Positions 45,101 to 55,816 of a DNA stretch of 64,000 bases are shown here, in pieces. The stretch's first letter is position 1. The number at the start of each line of letters is the position of its first letter. The notes below the pieces were generated by a model. It was given only the letters and a program-made list of their open reading frames with translations, made no database searches and was not told the origin of the DNA. Both the position numbers and the translations under genes were made by a program. Source of the DNA: Amanita rubescens (taxonomy: Eukaryota > Basidiomycota > Agaricomycetes > Agaricales > Amanitaceae); contig WION01000029.1 in NCBI GenBank assembly GCA_015039365.1, positions 62,001 to 126,000 of the forward strand, written 5' to 3'.

Positions 45101-48100
45101 CTCGCCAGTCATTCCATCCCACAGCCGAACTGTCTTGTCCTCTGATCCGGAGGCGAGTCGATGACCATCAGGAGAAAATACCACGAAATGTATACTCCCA
45201 GAATGACCCTCTAGCGTTGAGACATACTCGCCAGTCATTCCATCCCACAGCCGAACTGTCTCGTCCTCCGATCCCGAGGCGAGTCGGCGGCTATTGGGTG
45301 AGAATGCGACTTTGTAAACTGGAGCATTGTGACTTAGTACTGCCAGCATCGGTGACCAACTGGACTCCGCCCCTGCTCGTATGTGGACTCCATCCAACTC
45401 CGGTTTACTATACGTTCGAAACAACTCGGTGTCTTTGGGAGTAAACGGGAGGGCAGAGTAATAAATATGAAGCGGAGATGTCGCAAAAGAGCCTTGGAAG
45501 CGCATTATGAACCGTTGACCGTCATTACATATTTCCTGAAACCTTTCCTCAAAGACAAACTGTCATGGGGAAGTCAATATTGTCTCGCAAAGATATTTAG
45601 TCATTCACCTCCTTCATTTGTCGTATGTGTTCCAGAGACCGATACGCTACATCCAACTTTCCAATCAGGCTGAGAGCCTCCAGCCAATGGAGGAGGTGCG
45701 TGTAAACGAAATACCGGAGCTGCAATAAAAGTGGCTCGTCGACAGTATTGCTATTGGCCAGATGAACTGCCCAATAGCGACAAGAGTAATCAAGTTCGGG
45801 AGGTATTTTTTCCTTGACACGCTCTTGCAAGTCAGGGATAGTGGCTTTCTCATTGTACTTCTCAGAGTCCTTGAGGTCGCATAAATTCATTTTTAGTGTC
45901 TTCATAACATTGAAACAGCGAAAGGCGAGCCGGCGATGTTGGTCGGAAGTGTCAATGACTAGCTCTTGGCGAATGCAACGCACAGAATTTACAATGAAAT
46001 CTGGGAATGATGCGTGATATACACGAAGAGGATCAGTTTCCGGTGTCGAGTTAATGACAGAATGAAGAGAACGAAGAGTATTCTTGAGATCCCTTGACTT
46101 GACATTCAGCAAGTTTGCGAGGGGCTGAAGGGCGAGAGGATCTTGAAGAACAATAATTGCTCCGACAAAATCCTGAAACCGTCTAGTGACAACCGACTGT
46201 GATCTTGGTGGAATGGAGAGGTCAAGAATTTGGTTGTAGAGAGTATCCAGTGAATGATAAGGGTTATCGGAAGTAGGACAAGAGCGGTCAAAATCCTGTA
46301 GCAGGGCCTCTGCTTGATGCTCGGGATCATTCACATTGTAGTCAAGGATGAAAGTGACGGCGATTGACGCCACAATAAACAACTTTCCGGCAGCATTTGC
46401 TAGTGACATAATAAGCTCATCGCTAGCGCTCCAGCCGGGTTCAAGATTAGGGAGCTTTTCCTTGACGTGCGTGGAAGAGAGTCGACTGCGAAGGAATACT
46501 TGTAAATCACGTTCCGCATCAAATTTCGCAATATCGAGTCGAAAGTGATGATTGGAATATCCAGGATTTGCGGTAATATCGAGGACGTGAGGTTCCGGAC
46601 GTGTTGTGATGAACACTTTGAAAGAAGGGAGACGATGTATCTCTTGAAGGATCAGTCGAAGAACAGTCTTAGACTCCTCCTTCTCGCATTCGTCCAGAGC
46701 GTCAATTACTATCACTGTTGGCAAGATGCCTTGTGGACATAAGTGATGGAGAGGTTCGAGGACAAGTCTCCGAAACTGCTCATGCGGAGTTTTTGTCGAG
46801 GCGTCAGGGGCCGATTCAAGCGCCTTTCCGATGGCATTTGCGAAATCAATACGGGTTAGGGCTAGCTGATAGGCTATTGTCGTGAAGAAATCCTTCGCCG
46901 TGTTCAGACGATCCACGTCTCTTGCAAAGAAGAAGCTCGCGCCAAGAGTGCGTCCGGATCGTAGAGCAACTGTTTGAGCAACCGTTGACTTTCCTTTCCC
47001 CGCAATTCCTTCTAGTATGCAGACCTGCTCTCGGTGTGTATCACACATCCATGACGCTATTTCGCCTAGGAGACCCTCACGGGTGTCAGCAACGCACGAG
47101 GACCGTGTGTGCTTAGTGTCACAGTATGAGTCGTGGCTCGCAGGAGCTGGATTCAAACTGTGAATAAAACGACGCTGAAGCAGGAGGTCAGCGAGGGTGC
47201 GAATAAGTTAAACAAGACCTGTGTACCATTGCATTAGTCTCCAGAGTTTGCTGAACGTGCTTTATGGCAATCGATCCAGTTATTGAATTTCCGAGCTACA
47301 ATTCAGACTTCAATTATCCTCCATCAGCGAAGAGACAGCGAGGAGATCGAACCATAAAGAATTCCAATATACGTCTCACTTTCTTATTCACGCCTTCGAG
47401 GTCCGACTTCCGAGAATCGGCGCTGATCACGCCAAGGACTCGATTTGACTGTAATTTTGCAATGTCTTCTCTCACTAGCTCCAAACCTCTAAGTAGATGA
47501 CTGGATCAGATGCGATTAGCCGACATATACAAGCATCTCGTACCGAGACATATGATCGAGACTATCCTTCAAGTGCGATGAGATAGAATCCTCGTTTTTC
47601 CCCGCCAAAGCCTCAACGATTACGATCCCTATCTCTTCGCAATGACTGTTCAGGGAGATCAACTGATCATAATTATCCTTCACCGTCTACGTAGGACCGG
47701 TTATAAGAGCACACGGGGTTCATACTTAATGAGACCCTCACCTGCGCAATCTCAATGATACGAATAGCTACGGAAATGGCGCCTACCCCAGGAAGAGGTA
47801 CGCCAGTTAACGCGATTTTGAGAAAATCGAGCGACGTCTTCAGGATGCTCATGAATTGTTCTGGTGAAGGTAACAGCGAGGGACCAGTGGAAGAAGTCGA
47901 CACTACACGAGTGGACTGAAGGTGTGTCTCGGGGGGATTTCGATGCTTAGCCAGTGGATCGTTTACTGATAAGGCATTGTGAGAAGGAGTCGGCGACCTG
48001 GACCTCGAAGAGCGCTCTGAGGATCGCGAGAAGGGTCGCAACAGGGGCTTCAGAAGGTGTTCGTCTACCCACGAGCGCTGAACTCGGCCAGTACGACTGT

Positions 48101-48110
48101 TTGATTTCAT
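42106..48110 (-). CDS. NACHT-WD40 NLR (STAND NTPase), with apparent frameshifts in the WD40 array
   Basis: Exons 48110-47742, 47662-47544, 47488-47353, 47295-47227, 47174-45609 and one from 45559 on. Fungal NLRs sense non-self through WD40 repeats and trigger a death or defence response through the N-terminal domain. Residues 1-230 hold a basic Ser-rich leader and helices with TGVPLPGVGAISVAIRIIE, like the helical bundle common at the start of mushroom NLRs. The NACHT domain has Walker A GIAGKGKST (about 287-295), Walker B TVIVIDALDECE (about 384-395) and ITTRPEPHV. The linker includes YHASFPDFI and YYSALPFTPKDTELFRTY. It then has 24 WD40 repeats. Four single-base insertions (near 44622, 44440, 44392, 43900) interrupt the frame, so it may be a pseudogene or carry sequence errors. 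The stop at 42106 follows the last frame. Confidence 0.82.
42320..45340 (-). repeat. 24 tandem WD40 repeats of high internal identity
   Basis: Each unit is about 126 bases (42 codons) with the consensus FSPDGRRLASGSEDKTVRLW, DGMTGEHVSTLEGHSG. The units are far more alike than normal WD40 blades, at DNA level too (the string GACATGCTCGCCAGTCATTCC recurs throughout, plus strand). Variation is concentrated in a few positions, such as the residues after GHS and those following GS. Some units are shortened (repeats 15, 19 and 20) or lengthened (repeats 10 and 17). Confidence 0.9.
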
Positions 48111-48588
48111 TGAAGAAAACCTGGGTGCATGTAAATGTGATTACTAAGCTGACTATATGCTGAACAACTTTTCCCAGAAGACGCGTTAAAGATCCGATCC
48201 AGAAAGATTCCACGAGAAACTTTTGTCCGAGATATCATAGGGTTCTCTCGGCAGCTCGTCGTCGAATGATTCTGGAAGCAAGTTGGAGCCGTCCTTCGTT
48301 CGTAGAAGATGCTTCGTCTGACACGCGTAGCGTGACAGGCGAGCTAAACGCCCAAGTAAGAGTGCAATTACAGCCCAGCAATGCGTGTTTCTGAAGCTTC
48401 GTCAGCGCTAAGTAACGGGCGGCGAAGTTAACTCGAAATCTATTTCTGTTGGACGTGTGGCTGACAAGATGTACATGTGACGGCCTGCGTCCTTTCCTCT
48501 CTTTACCGTTCTCTTCCTTCTACCGTCAACTACCACAACTTACAGCGCGTTTAACTCGAAGCTCAAAGCGACAAATCTCACTCCAATC
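48111..48588. other. divergent intergenic region
   Basis: Separates the NLR (leftward) from the gene at 48589 (rightward). May hold both promoters; no clear TATA box was identified. Confidence 0.4.
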
Positions 48589-49710
48589 ATGGCAAGAATC
48601 AATTATGTGCTCCTACCAGAGTAAGTAACCATCTTCGTTGCATCGAGCAGTGTCTGATGTTCTTTCGTCGTGTGCAGAAGCCCGATAAACTTCCCGGGTC
48701 AGCGAAAGGGCTGGCGGTCTGTGAAGCACAACGCCAGGGCTCCTAACGGCGTCGAGTAAGTAGTTCTAAGCACCTCACCTTACCAAAGTCATCTGATTTT
48801 GTTTCCATCCAGTACTTCGGTTGCTTGGCGTACAGGAAGCGTATACGCGAAGAAATTAGGGCTCGCCCGAGGGTCGTCCCGCATGACGTCTTTGCTGCCA
48901 ACGGAATAGATCCCTACAACCCTAACGAACCTTACTTCCATGTTGGTCCGCAGATTGGTAACGCAGGAATGCACAATTCCGCCTTCAACGTACATCATGT
49001 CCCACACGCCATTCCCAACAACCACTTCTTCATGAACAACGTCAATATACCTCTACCTCCCATGGGTAACGCACCATGGCCAATACCATTGCCAGAAAAC
49101 CACGGCTTCGTCGGCGGTGTTCACTATCCTGTTCAGCCTCTGTACAATCCTGCTTTCAATGTAGCTCCTCCATATCATGCGCCATTCCAGACAATCACTT
49201 CCTGATGAACAACGTCAATGTGCCTCTGCATCCCATGGGTAACGCACCATGGCCATTACCAGAAAATAACGGCTTCGGCGGCGGCGTCCAGAACGAGGGA
49301 TTCCTTGTTCGAAACCATGTCGTCCCTGAGAGGCTGACCATTCGGGTAACCGCAATGAATTACATGCAGAACTGTTTGGCGACGACGAGGATGGCTGGGG
49401 TGGCGATGAAGAGGAAGAAGACGAGCCTGGTTATGTGCCGGGACCGGCTGGCGGTGAACCTCCTTGGGAACCTGATGAAGACAATGAAGAGGTGACGACG
49501 ACGAACTGGAAATCATATAATCAATGCGCATCAGCTCACCAACATCCTATATCATCAACCTATGCCAACTATTTAGATCTTTTCGGCTGCGATTTTATCA
49601 TTTCATCTTCGTCTCTAGATTTTTATTCTCGCCTCATCTATTCCCGGACTGGGATCTCTGGCTCGTATCGACACTTTACTGGACTCGACAATTCTAGACT
49701 TCAAGAATAG
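48589..49710 (+). pseudogene. unrecognised Asn/Pro/Gly-rich protein with internal duplication and frame breaks
   Basis: Exons 48589-48620, 48679-48755 and 48836 onward join in phase: MARINYVLLPESPINFPGQR, KGWRSVKHNARAPNGVE, KRIREEIRARPRVVPHDVFA. A segment with NNHFFMNNVNIPLPPMGNAP is repeated 140-180 bases later with NHFLMNNVNVPLHPMGNAP. The repeat lies in another frame, so the first frame stops at 49203. A second shift near 49335 is needed to reach an acidic tail (FGDDEDGWGGDEEEEDEPG). Either extra introns were missed or the gene is decaying. Function unknown. Confidence 0.45.
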
Positions 49711-50682
49711 AGGAAAGAATTTTAAAAAAAGCGTCAATGAGCGCTTGGCTCCGGACTTCAAGTATATCTTCTTCTCGATTTATCAAGATCTGCGGATCGC
49801 AAACCTATACAAACTATTTAAATCTTGGCATCGGCTGTGAGTTTATCGTTTCATCTTCGCCTCTGGAATAGAGAAAAACTCAAAAAAAAATCGTAAACGA
49901 CAAAACGCACAAAAAGCTTGGCTTCGGACTTCAATGATTCATTCTTCACTTTTGGTCTCTTCTCGATTTATCAACATCTTCAGATTGGGCTTATGCGAGA
50001 CTGAATCTTCATCATTAGACTCTACTCTGTATCGTCAAAATTCAAGGAAAAAAAGGCAAAAGAGAAAGGGCAAAAGATCTCATGCGCATTCACCTCGGCC
50101 CTCGACTGAACTCTATTTTACTCGACTCGACCCGCGTCTCAGACCTCCCCCAATACGATTCAATATTCTCGAGTGTCTCCTGCACGTAACGTAACGTATC
50201 GACAATGCATCTCTATCGACGCTAGATCTTCGTTGGATTCTACGGAACGTTAGAAAATCGGAAAAAAAAATTGCAAAAGGCAAAAACCAAATTCATTCGC
50301 GTGGCTTCACTTTAACCGTAATTTCTGGCTCCATCTATCGACGTCGCGGTGCCTGGCGCTCCCTGAAAGGTCTCTACTTTTCACTCGACGTATATACTAC
50401 GAACCGACAATGCATTCCAAAACCGAAAAAAACTGTATAACAAGCAAATTGAAAAAGAAAAGGAATAAAACGCAAAGGAACAAAAAAACACGAATAGCCA
50501 AAACAAGACTGAAAAAAACCGGATAACAAGAAAAAGAAAAAAAGGGTAACAAAGAGGAAAAAAACAAGAAAAGAAATCTACGTAGACATCTCGACACTGG
50601 CTCTTATATACTTCAATATCTTTTACTTTTGATATAAACTCGAATACATTATTTTCGGAATGAGTGCCATCCTGTATTGCGT
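49711..50682. other. A-rich degenerate repeat region
   Basis: Four or so loosely repeated units contain TCATCTTCG-CTCT, an A-rich stretch, then GCTTGGCT-CGGACTTCAA and CTTCTCGATTTATCAA. Around 50420-50580 the plus strand is almost pure purine with A runs. No gene was recognised. Confidence 0.5.
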
Positions 50683-51953
50683 CGAGTCCCTTTGCCTACT
50701 GTAGTGTCGTCACGTGTGCTACGCCGGAAGAGGGCACTTTCGGAGCAGCGTTTGGCGGGAAAAAATTGCCGCAGTACCCGCGCAGGATGCATTGTCCAGA
50801 TTCCAGAAGCAAGACTGTGCTTGGATCTTACGACCTTTGAGAACGTCAACTCTGTCCGTCGGCTCTACAAAACGTTGGGCTCGAGCAAAAAACCACTTTT
50901 TCACCGCACCGATGCGGTCACACCAATCATTTCAATCACAGCAGCTTATTTCCCCATATCTCACGTCTGTCAATACTTTTTAGCCTCAGCGAAAAGCTAC
51001 ATTTCACACAGCCATGGGATTGTCATATGACGGTGGTTGCATACGCCGCGCAAGTCTCCGATTCAATGTGAATACTTGACAGCTGAAGGCCCGGAGTAAT
51101 GGCTGCATTGTTCGACTGTAATTGGAGCTAGCACTTGCCATGCGCGGCAGCGACGCTCACTATGTCATAGGTGCCTCAAAGTGTGTTGCAGTATTCGGAA
51201 GGAGGCGCGGGGCGGATCGGTTATTTGCTACAGGAGCGCAATGGGTCGCATGTCTTCAATGTCCATGCCACCAACTACAACTATCCCCGTCAACTCGGTT
51301 GTTATACTAAACTGAACAGACAGGGCTGGAACTCGAACCTTGATACATGTGTTCGGGTCATGGATAGGCCATGCTCGTGTATCATCGGAGTTGCTCGCTC
51401 AGGTCGTGCTTGCACGTGTCGCTTGTAAAGTGAATATATGCGATGTAGGTGCCGAAGATCGGCGCACACGTAGTGAGATTCCTGGCAATCTAGACCCTCA
51501 TTCAAATATCCCAGATCCAGATTATGTTGACATAGACAGCTAGAAGTCATCAATCCAACCGTCAATTGCGCCAAAACGAAGATCCGACGAACAAGGTGAA
51601 CCCCTGTCGCACAAATTTAGGCGCTCGTTCTTGTTTTATTTTTATTTTTACGCTGCCACTTGGAGGAATGGCTTGCGGATGCCTCACAGACACGTATAAA
51701 TAAAGCAAAAATCGTCAGGTAGATGATAGAGACAGCATGTTGTCCTGCGCCGAAGCAGCTATCGTTGCTACGAGTCTGCAAGCAACCTTGACTGGTGTAC
51801 ATTTCACCACATTCCTCCTCTGCTTACGATGGCAAACCTATTCGGACGATGGCTGGTCCATACGCAAGAATATCCAATGGCCGATGTTAATTATCACCTT
51901 CCTCACCATGGCCTTCGACCTAATTGACCTTGGCGGCACTGTGCAAACTGTAC
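50683..51953. repeat. direct repeat block flanking the NLR, copy 2
   Basis: Counterpart of 40748-41835. It contains extra sequence of roughly 180 bases compared with copy 1 (around 51170-51440) and continues into the intact seven-helix gene. Confidence 0.85.
51695..51703 (+). promoter_or_regulatory. TATA box of seven-helix gene A
   Basis: TATAAATAA, 42 bases before the ATG at 51737. Confidence 0.55.
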
Positions 51954-52826
51954 TAGTTGGTCTGAAGGGTGATAATTATCTACCCACGAGCCTCATTGCA
52001 GTATGTAATTTAACTATTCAGAACTGTCGCTACTTCTCTAAACTCGCTTCAGCTCACATATACCGCGAAAGTTTCGCTGGTAATTGCTACCGATGGTGTC
52101 ATGGTTCGTGAATCGAAGTTCTAGCAGAATTATGTTCACCTCCTTTATCAGATTTACCGCTGTTGGGTGGTGTACGGCAAATCGTGGTATATTATAGCCT
52201 TCCCCGCTGTCCTATTACTATTCAACTTCTTGGCCATGGTCATCAACATATATTGGAACCTGGCTGTTGGTGCAGAAGTGCAGGTTATACCATTGACACA
52301 AGTAACTTTTAATCAACGAATAAATCATATGGAGGAGGCCGCTCTGTTTGCTACCATCTTCACTAACATATACGCAACATGTACGTTCATTTACCCTCGA
52401 CGATCCTGACGCTAATCTCAACTCAAGCTGCCATAATAATAAAAATCTTTAGGAATGTCATGCCTGGTCGTCGCATGCGTTCCACCTTCATTTTCACGAT
52501 TCGCGTCATTACAGAGTCCGGTTTGGTGTACACCATCACAAGCATCTTACTACTTATTTCGGTATTTATCACCGGATATCCATATCTGTTGATAATGGTT
52601 GCCGCTATAGTGCGTTGTACATTAAATGGCATCAATATTCGTCGCTCATTCTCATTCTCAGTTTGATCCCATAGCGGGAATCGCATACAACCTCATCTTG
52701 ATACGAGTAGCTCAGAACAGAGCAGAACCTCCGCCTAACTCGGAAATTCAGTCGATTGTGGTCAAGAACGACAAGAACGGCGGATTAAACGTGGAGCAAG
52801 GAGTGCATCGAAATAGTGTGCACTGA
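51737..52826 (+). CDS. seven-helix fungal membrane protein, copy A (296 aa)
   Basis: Exons 51737-52000, 52053-52103, 52152-52380, 52428-52609 and 52662-52826 give 296 residues in phase. Hydrophobic segments include TGVHFTTFLLC, MLIITFLTMAFDLIDLGG, the segment after IYRCWVVYGKSW (IIAFPAVLLLFNFLAMVINI), AALFATIFTNIYATSAIII, SGLVYTITSILLLISVF and YLLIMVAAIF. The pattern with IYRCWVVYG in the middle is that of a large uncharacterised family of seven-helix proteins in Agaricomycetes. The C-terminal tail of about 45 residues is polar and probably cytosolic. Ligand and signalling partner are unknown. This is the only intact member of the local cluster. Confidence 0.82.
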
Positions 52827-53849
52827 ACTTTTGGTACTCTCGGACCAATCTATTTCTCATCTAGAAAATTCCATTCTCATCTCCTTGCTCTTCTGTGTAA
52901 TTAATATCCGCTTGTATTCGTTCACTCATCATTTAATTGGATCATGCGATCTGTTGAGTCGTTCATGGTGGTCTGCAAAGCCCGTCTAACTCAGCCAAAT
53001 GTCAGAGAAACCAGCAGCGGTAAACCCCTTACAACAATATCCCCGTCAGCGTTCAAAGGGAGCCGTGTTTCAGCCGCCAGCGTAATTCATCGAATTTTCA
53101 ATGTCACTGTCACGTAAGAACAACAACCCTGGATCAAAAGCGCCGCCATCAACTCAGTTGCTTGAAGCTTCTTTAAATATGAAGCCAGATGTATTCAATA
53201 AATCGTTCAGGTACGCGCTTATTTTATTGTATTCCATCGCACTTGTTCAAATTGTAGATGTGCCAGCTTGTTCAATGGATGCAATGCGCTATTAGGTACT
53301 AAACGCGCGCCGACTCGAACTACTGCTAACGGCACTTGCAAGCCACTATGAATGGAACAAGCCGCACATGATGAGGTTCCCGGCAATCAAGATGTTCGCA
53401 TATGACATAATGCCAAGCCTTCGTCGATCTGGGCGTCCATTGCACAGCATTCTTGAACTTGAAGCTGTGTAAAAATAATTTTCATTGAAGGAGCAATGTA
53501 TACCCGGATACTGTCCTTCCTGCGCTGCCAATTCGGAAAACAATACCTTGCAGACTGTGAGTGGTTACGTAATCAACTAGTGAACGGCGCTTGCACATGG
53601 ACATTCATCAGATCCACCCGTCTCGTGCAAATCTTGCGGACAAAGCGTCAAGCAAGCGTACCGGCCCGCTTGACATATGAAGTAGTCAACCGAATGTCAT
53701 GCCATCATTTTACTACATTCGTATACTTGAAACTGCAATGCGGCGGAAACAAGAATCCAGGGCAAACCAAGCACCGGTGTATCATTACGCCAGGCCCTTT
53801 TTCACGCTTCCAAGTTGGGGACAATGACTTTTGACAACCTATACGCACT
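52827..53849. other. intergenic between seven-helix copies A and B
   Basis: A stretch near 53710-53760 (TTCGTATACTTGAAACTGCAATG) has a relative near 55630 ahead of copy C, so the promoters were duplicated with the genes. No gene was recognised. Confidence 0.45.
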
Positions 53850-53856
53850 TATAAAA
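53850..53856 (+). promoter_or_regulatory. TATA box of seven-helix copy B
   Basis: TATAAAA, 38 bases before the ATG at 53888. Confidence 0.5.
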
Positions 53857-53887
53857 TAGTCACCGCGAAGACGATGGGGGCAGCTTT

Positions 53888-54918
53888 ATGTTAACCGACG
53901 CTGAAGCAGTTACAATCGCGGTAACCGTGCAGGCACTTCTAACCGGTGCACAATTCGTCACGTTCCTTCTCTGCCTTCCATTGCATATCTGTCCAGATGA
54001 CGACCCGAATACACCGTTCACACGCAAGAACATTCGATGGCCTATGTTAATTATTACCATCCTCATCATGGCTTTCGGCATAGTCGATCTCGGCTGTACT
54101 TTGCAAACTAGATTACTCGGTCTGAAGAATGACGGCGACCAACTGTCTACCACTATCATTGCTGTACGTAATTCAACCAGATTACAAATGCCGCGAAGGC
54201 TTCGATGGCCGTTGCAATCGACGGTGTTCTGGTTCGTGGATCGGAACTCTAGCACACCTCTTCTCATGACCTTATCAGATCTATCGTTGTTGGGTGGTTT
54301 ATCACAAATGCTGGCAAATCACGGTTCTTCCCCTTCTCCTATTACTATACAACTTCTCGTGCATCTTTACCGGCATATATTTAACTGCATCAAGTGGTCC
54401 TGAAATGAAGGTTATACCATTTACGCAAATATTCAGTAATCCACGAATCGGTCACATAGAAGAGGCTTTTCTGGTCGCTACCATCATTATTAACATATAT
54501 GCAACCTGTATGTTCATCTCTCCCCTACAATTTCAACGCTAAATTTTATCTCAGCTGCTATTATAATCAAAATCTGTAGGGACACGATACACGGGCCAAA
54601 TCATTGCATGAAACGCGCCTTCGTATTTGCCATCCGCATTGTTGCAGAGTCGGGCTTAATGTACACGATCACGAGCATCGCCGTAGTCTGCGCGTTATTT
54701 AGCAGTGATTTGCTTGATGGAACTCCGTTTCCTTTGCTAATAAGTGCCGCTATAGTACGTCTCGAGCAAACCTCGATCCTTTTCACTGACGCTGTTCTCA
54801 GTTTCCACCCGTATCCGGAATAGCATATAATCTCATCTGGATACGCGTGGCTCACAATAGAGCGAAACCCCAGTCAATTATCACACTCAAGTCAAATGTG
54901 GTTGAAGACGATCGGTAA
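53888..54918 (+). pseudogene. seven-helix membrane protein copy B, intron 1 collapsed
   Basis: Every coding block of copy A is present: MLTDAEAVTIAVTVQALLTG, KNIRWPMLIITILIMAF, an IYRCWVVYH equivalent, HIEEAFLVATIIINIYAT, SGLMYTITSIAVVCALF. Introns 2-4 have normal ends and lengths. Intron 1 is only 17 nt (GTACGTAATTCAACCAG), too short for splicing, and reading through it shifts the frame and meets a stop. Unless an alternative splice site is used the protein cannot be completed, so I call it a young pseudogene. Confidence 0.65.
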
Positions 54919-55769
54919 CGGAAAATTGTATAGCCTTGTAGCCACCTTCGTCATAATCCTCTGTGGCTTTTTTTCCGTTGTATCTTTTGTGTTGTAGCTC
55001 TAGCTTTATGTAAGTGTATTTGTGTAACATCACTATCGACGTTGATCATGCCAATAGTCTGCGTCCGTGAATCTTCGAATGATCTCATCTGTTTTGAATA
55101 GTAATATGCATTTGTATTAGAGCCTAATATTGTCTTGTTCCGTGCTCGTTCGTTATTTTAACCATTTAGAGTGGCATTCCTACCAAGTTTGGTCTGACAT
55201 TCCCACGAAGCCATGCTCTTCCCGACTCAACCAAGTTTACATGGCACACGTCACCTTCGTCCTGCATGATTGCGAGGTTCTTGTGTCAATTCTATCCCGG
55301 AGCTGCGAACGGCATGGACTTAATGGAAGCTCATCAGAATCATCGGTATTATGCAGGGTCTTAGCACACGTTCGCGGCACAGCTTAGTACGGCTCGACTC
55401 CTGTCAAGGCAGACGCCTTTGCACCGGTCACAGGTGTACCAACCCTGTGCAGCATGCACACGCCACCTCGCCACTGTCAAATTTACAATATCAACAAACC
55501 ACGAGTACTTACATGTGGTAAGATTCTCTTGTCAATCAAAACATATACAATAATGACCAAAAGCAGTGCTCTTTTGACTTATCGGAATGTGCCGAGTTGA
55601 TTGTCACTTGACATCGCCTTCAATACCGTATTCGTGTACTTGAAACCGCAATGTCGCCAAAACAAGGAAGACGGGGGGAAATCGCAAATGATGGGGATTC
55701 GCGACGCCAGGCTATTTTTTCAACAATTCCGGGTTGGGGACAATGCCTTGCGCCTACCTAAGGTAGTTG
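54919..55769. other. intergenic between seven-helix copies B and C
   Basis: No gene was recognised; the end contains promoter sequence shared with copy B. Confidence 0.45.
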
Positions 55770-55776
55770 TATAAAG
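55770..55776 (+). promoter_or_regulatory. TATA box of seven-helix copy C
   Basis: TATAAAG, 47 bases before the ATG at 55817. Confidence 0.45.
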
Positions 55777-55816
55777 AAACGAGATATACCATAAGGAGGG
55801 TGGAGATAACCACTTC

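Noticed and set aside
42320..45340. Regular about 126-bp repeats considered as a CRISPR-like or satellite array
   Set aside because: The period equals 42 codons, the repeats translate to WD40 blades and they are continuous with a NACHT domain.
44683..45444. 253-codon plus-strand frame opposite the WD40 repeats, and similar frames at 43482-43922
   Set aside because: These are antisense shadows of the repeated WD40 codons; their repetitive content only mirrors the real gene.
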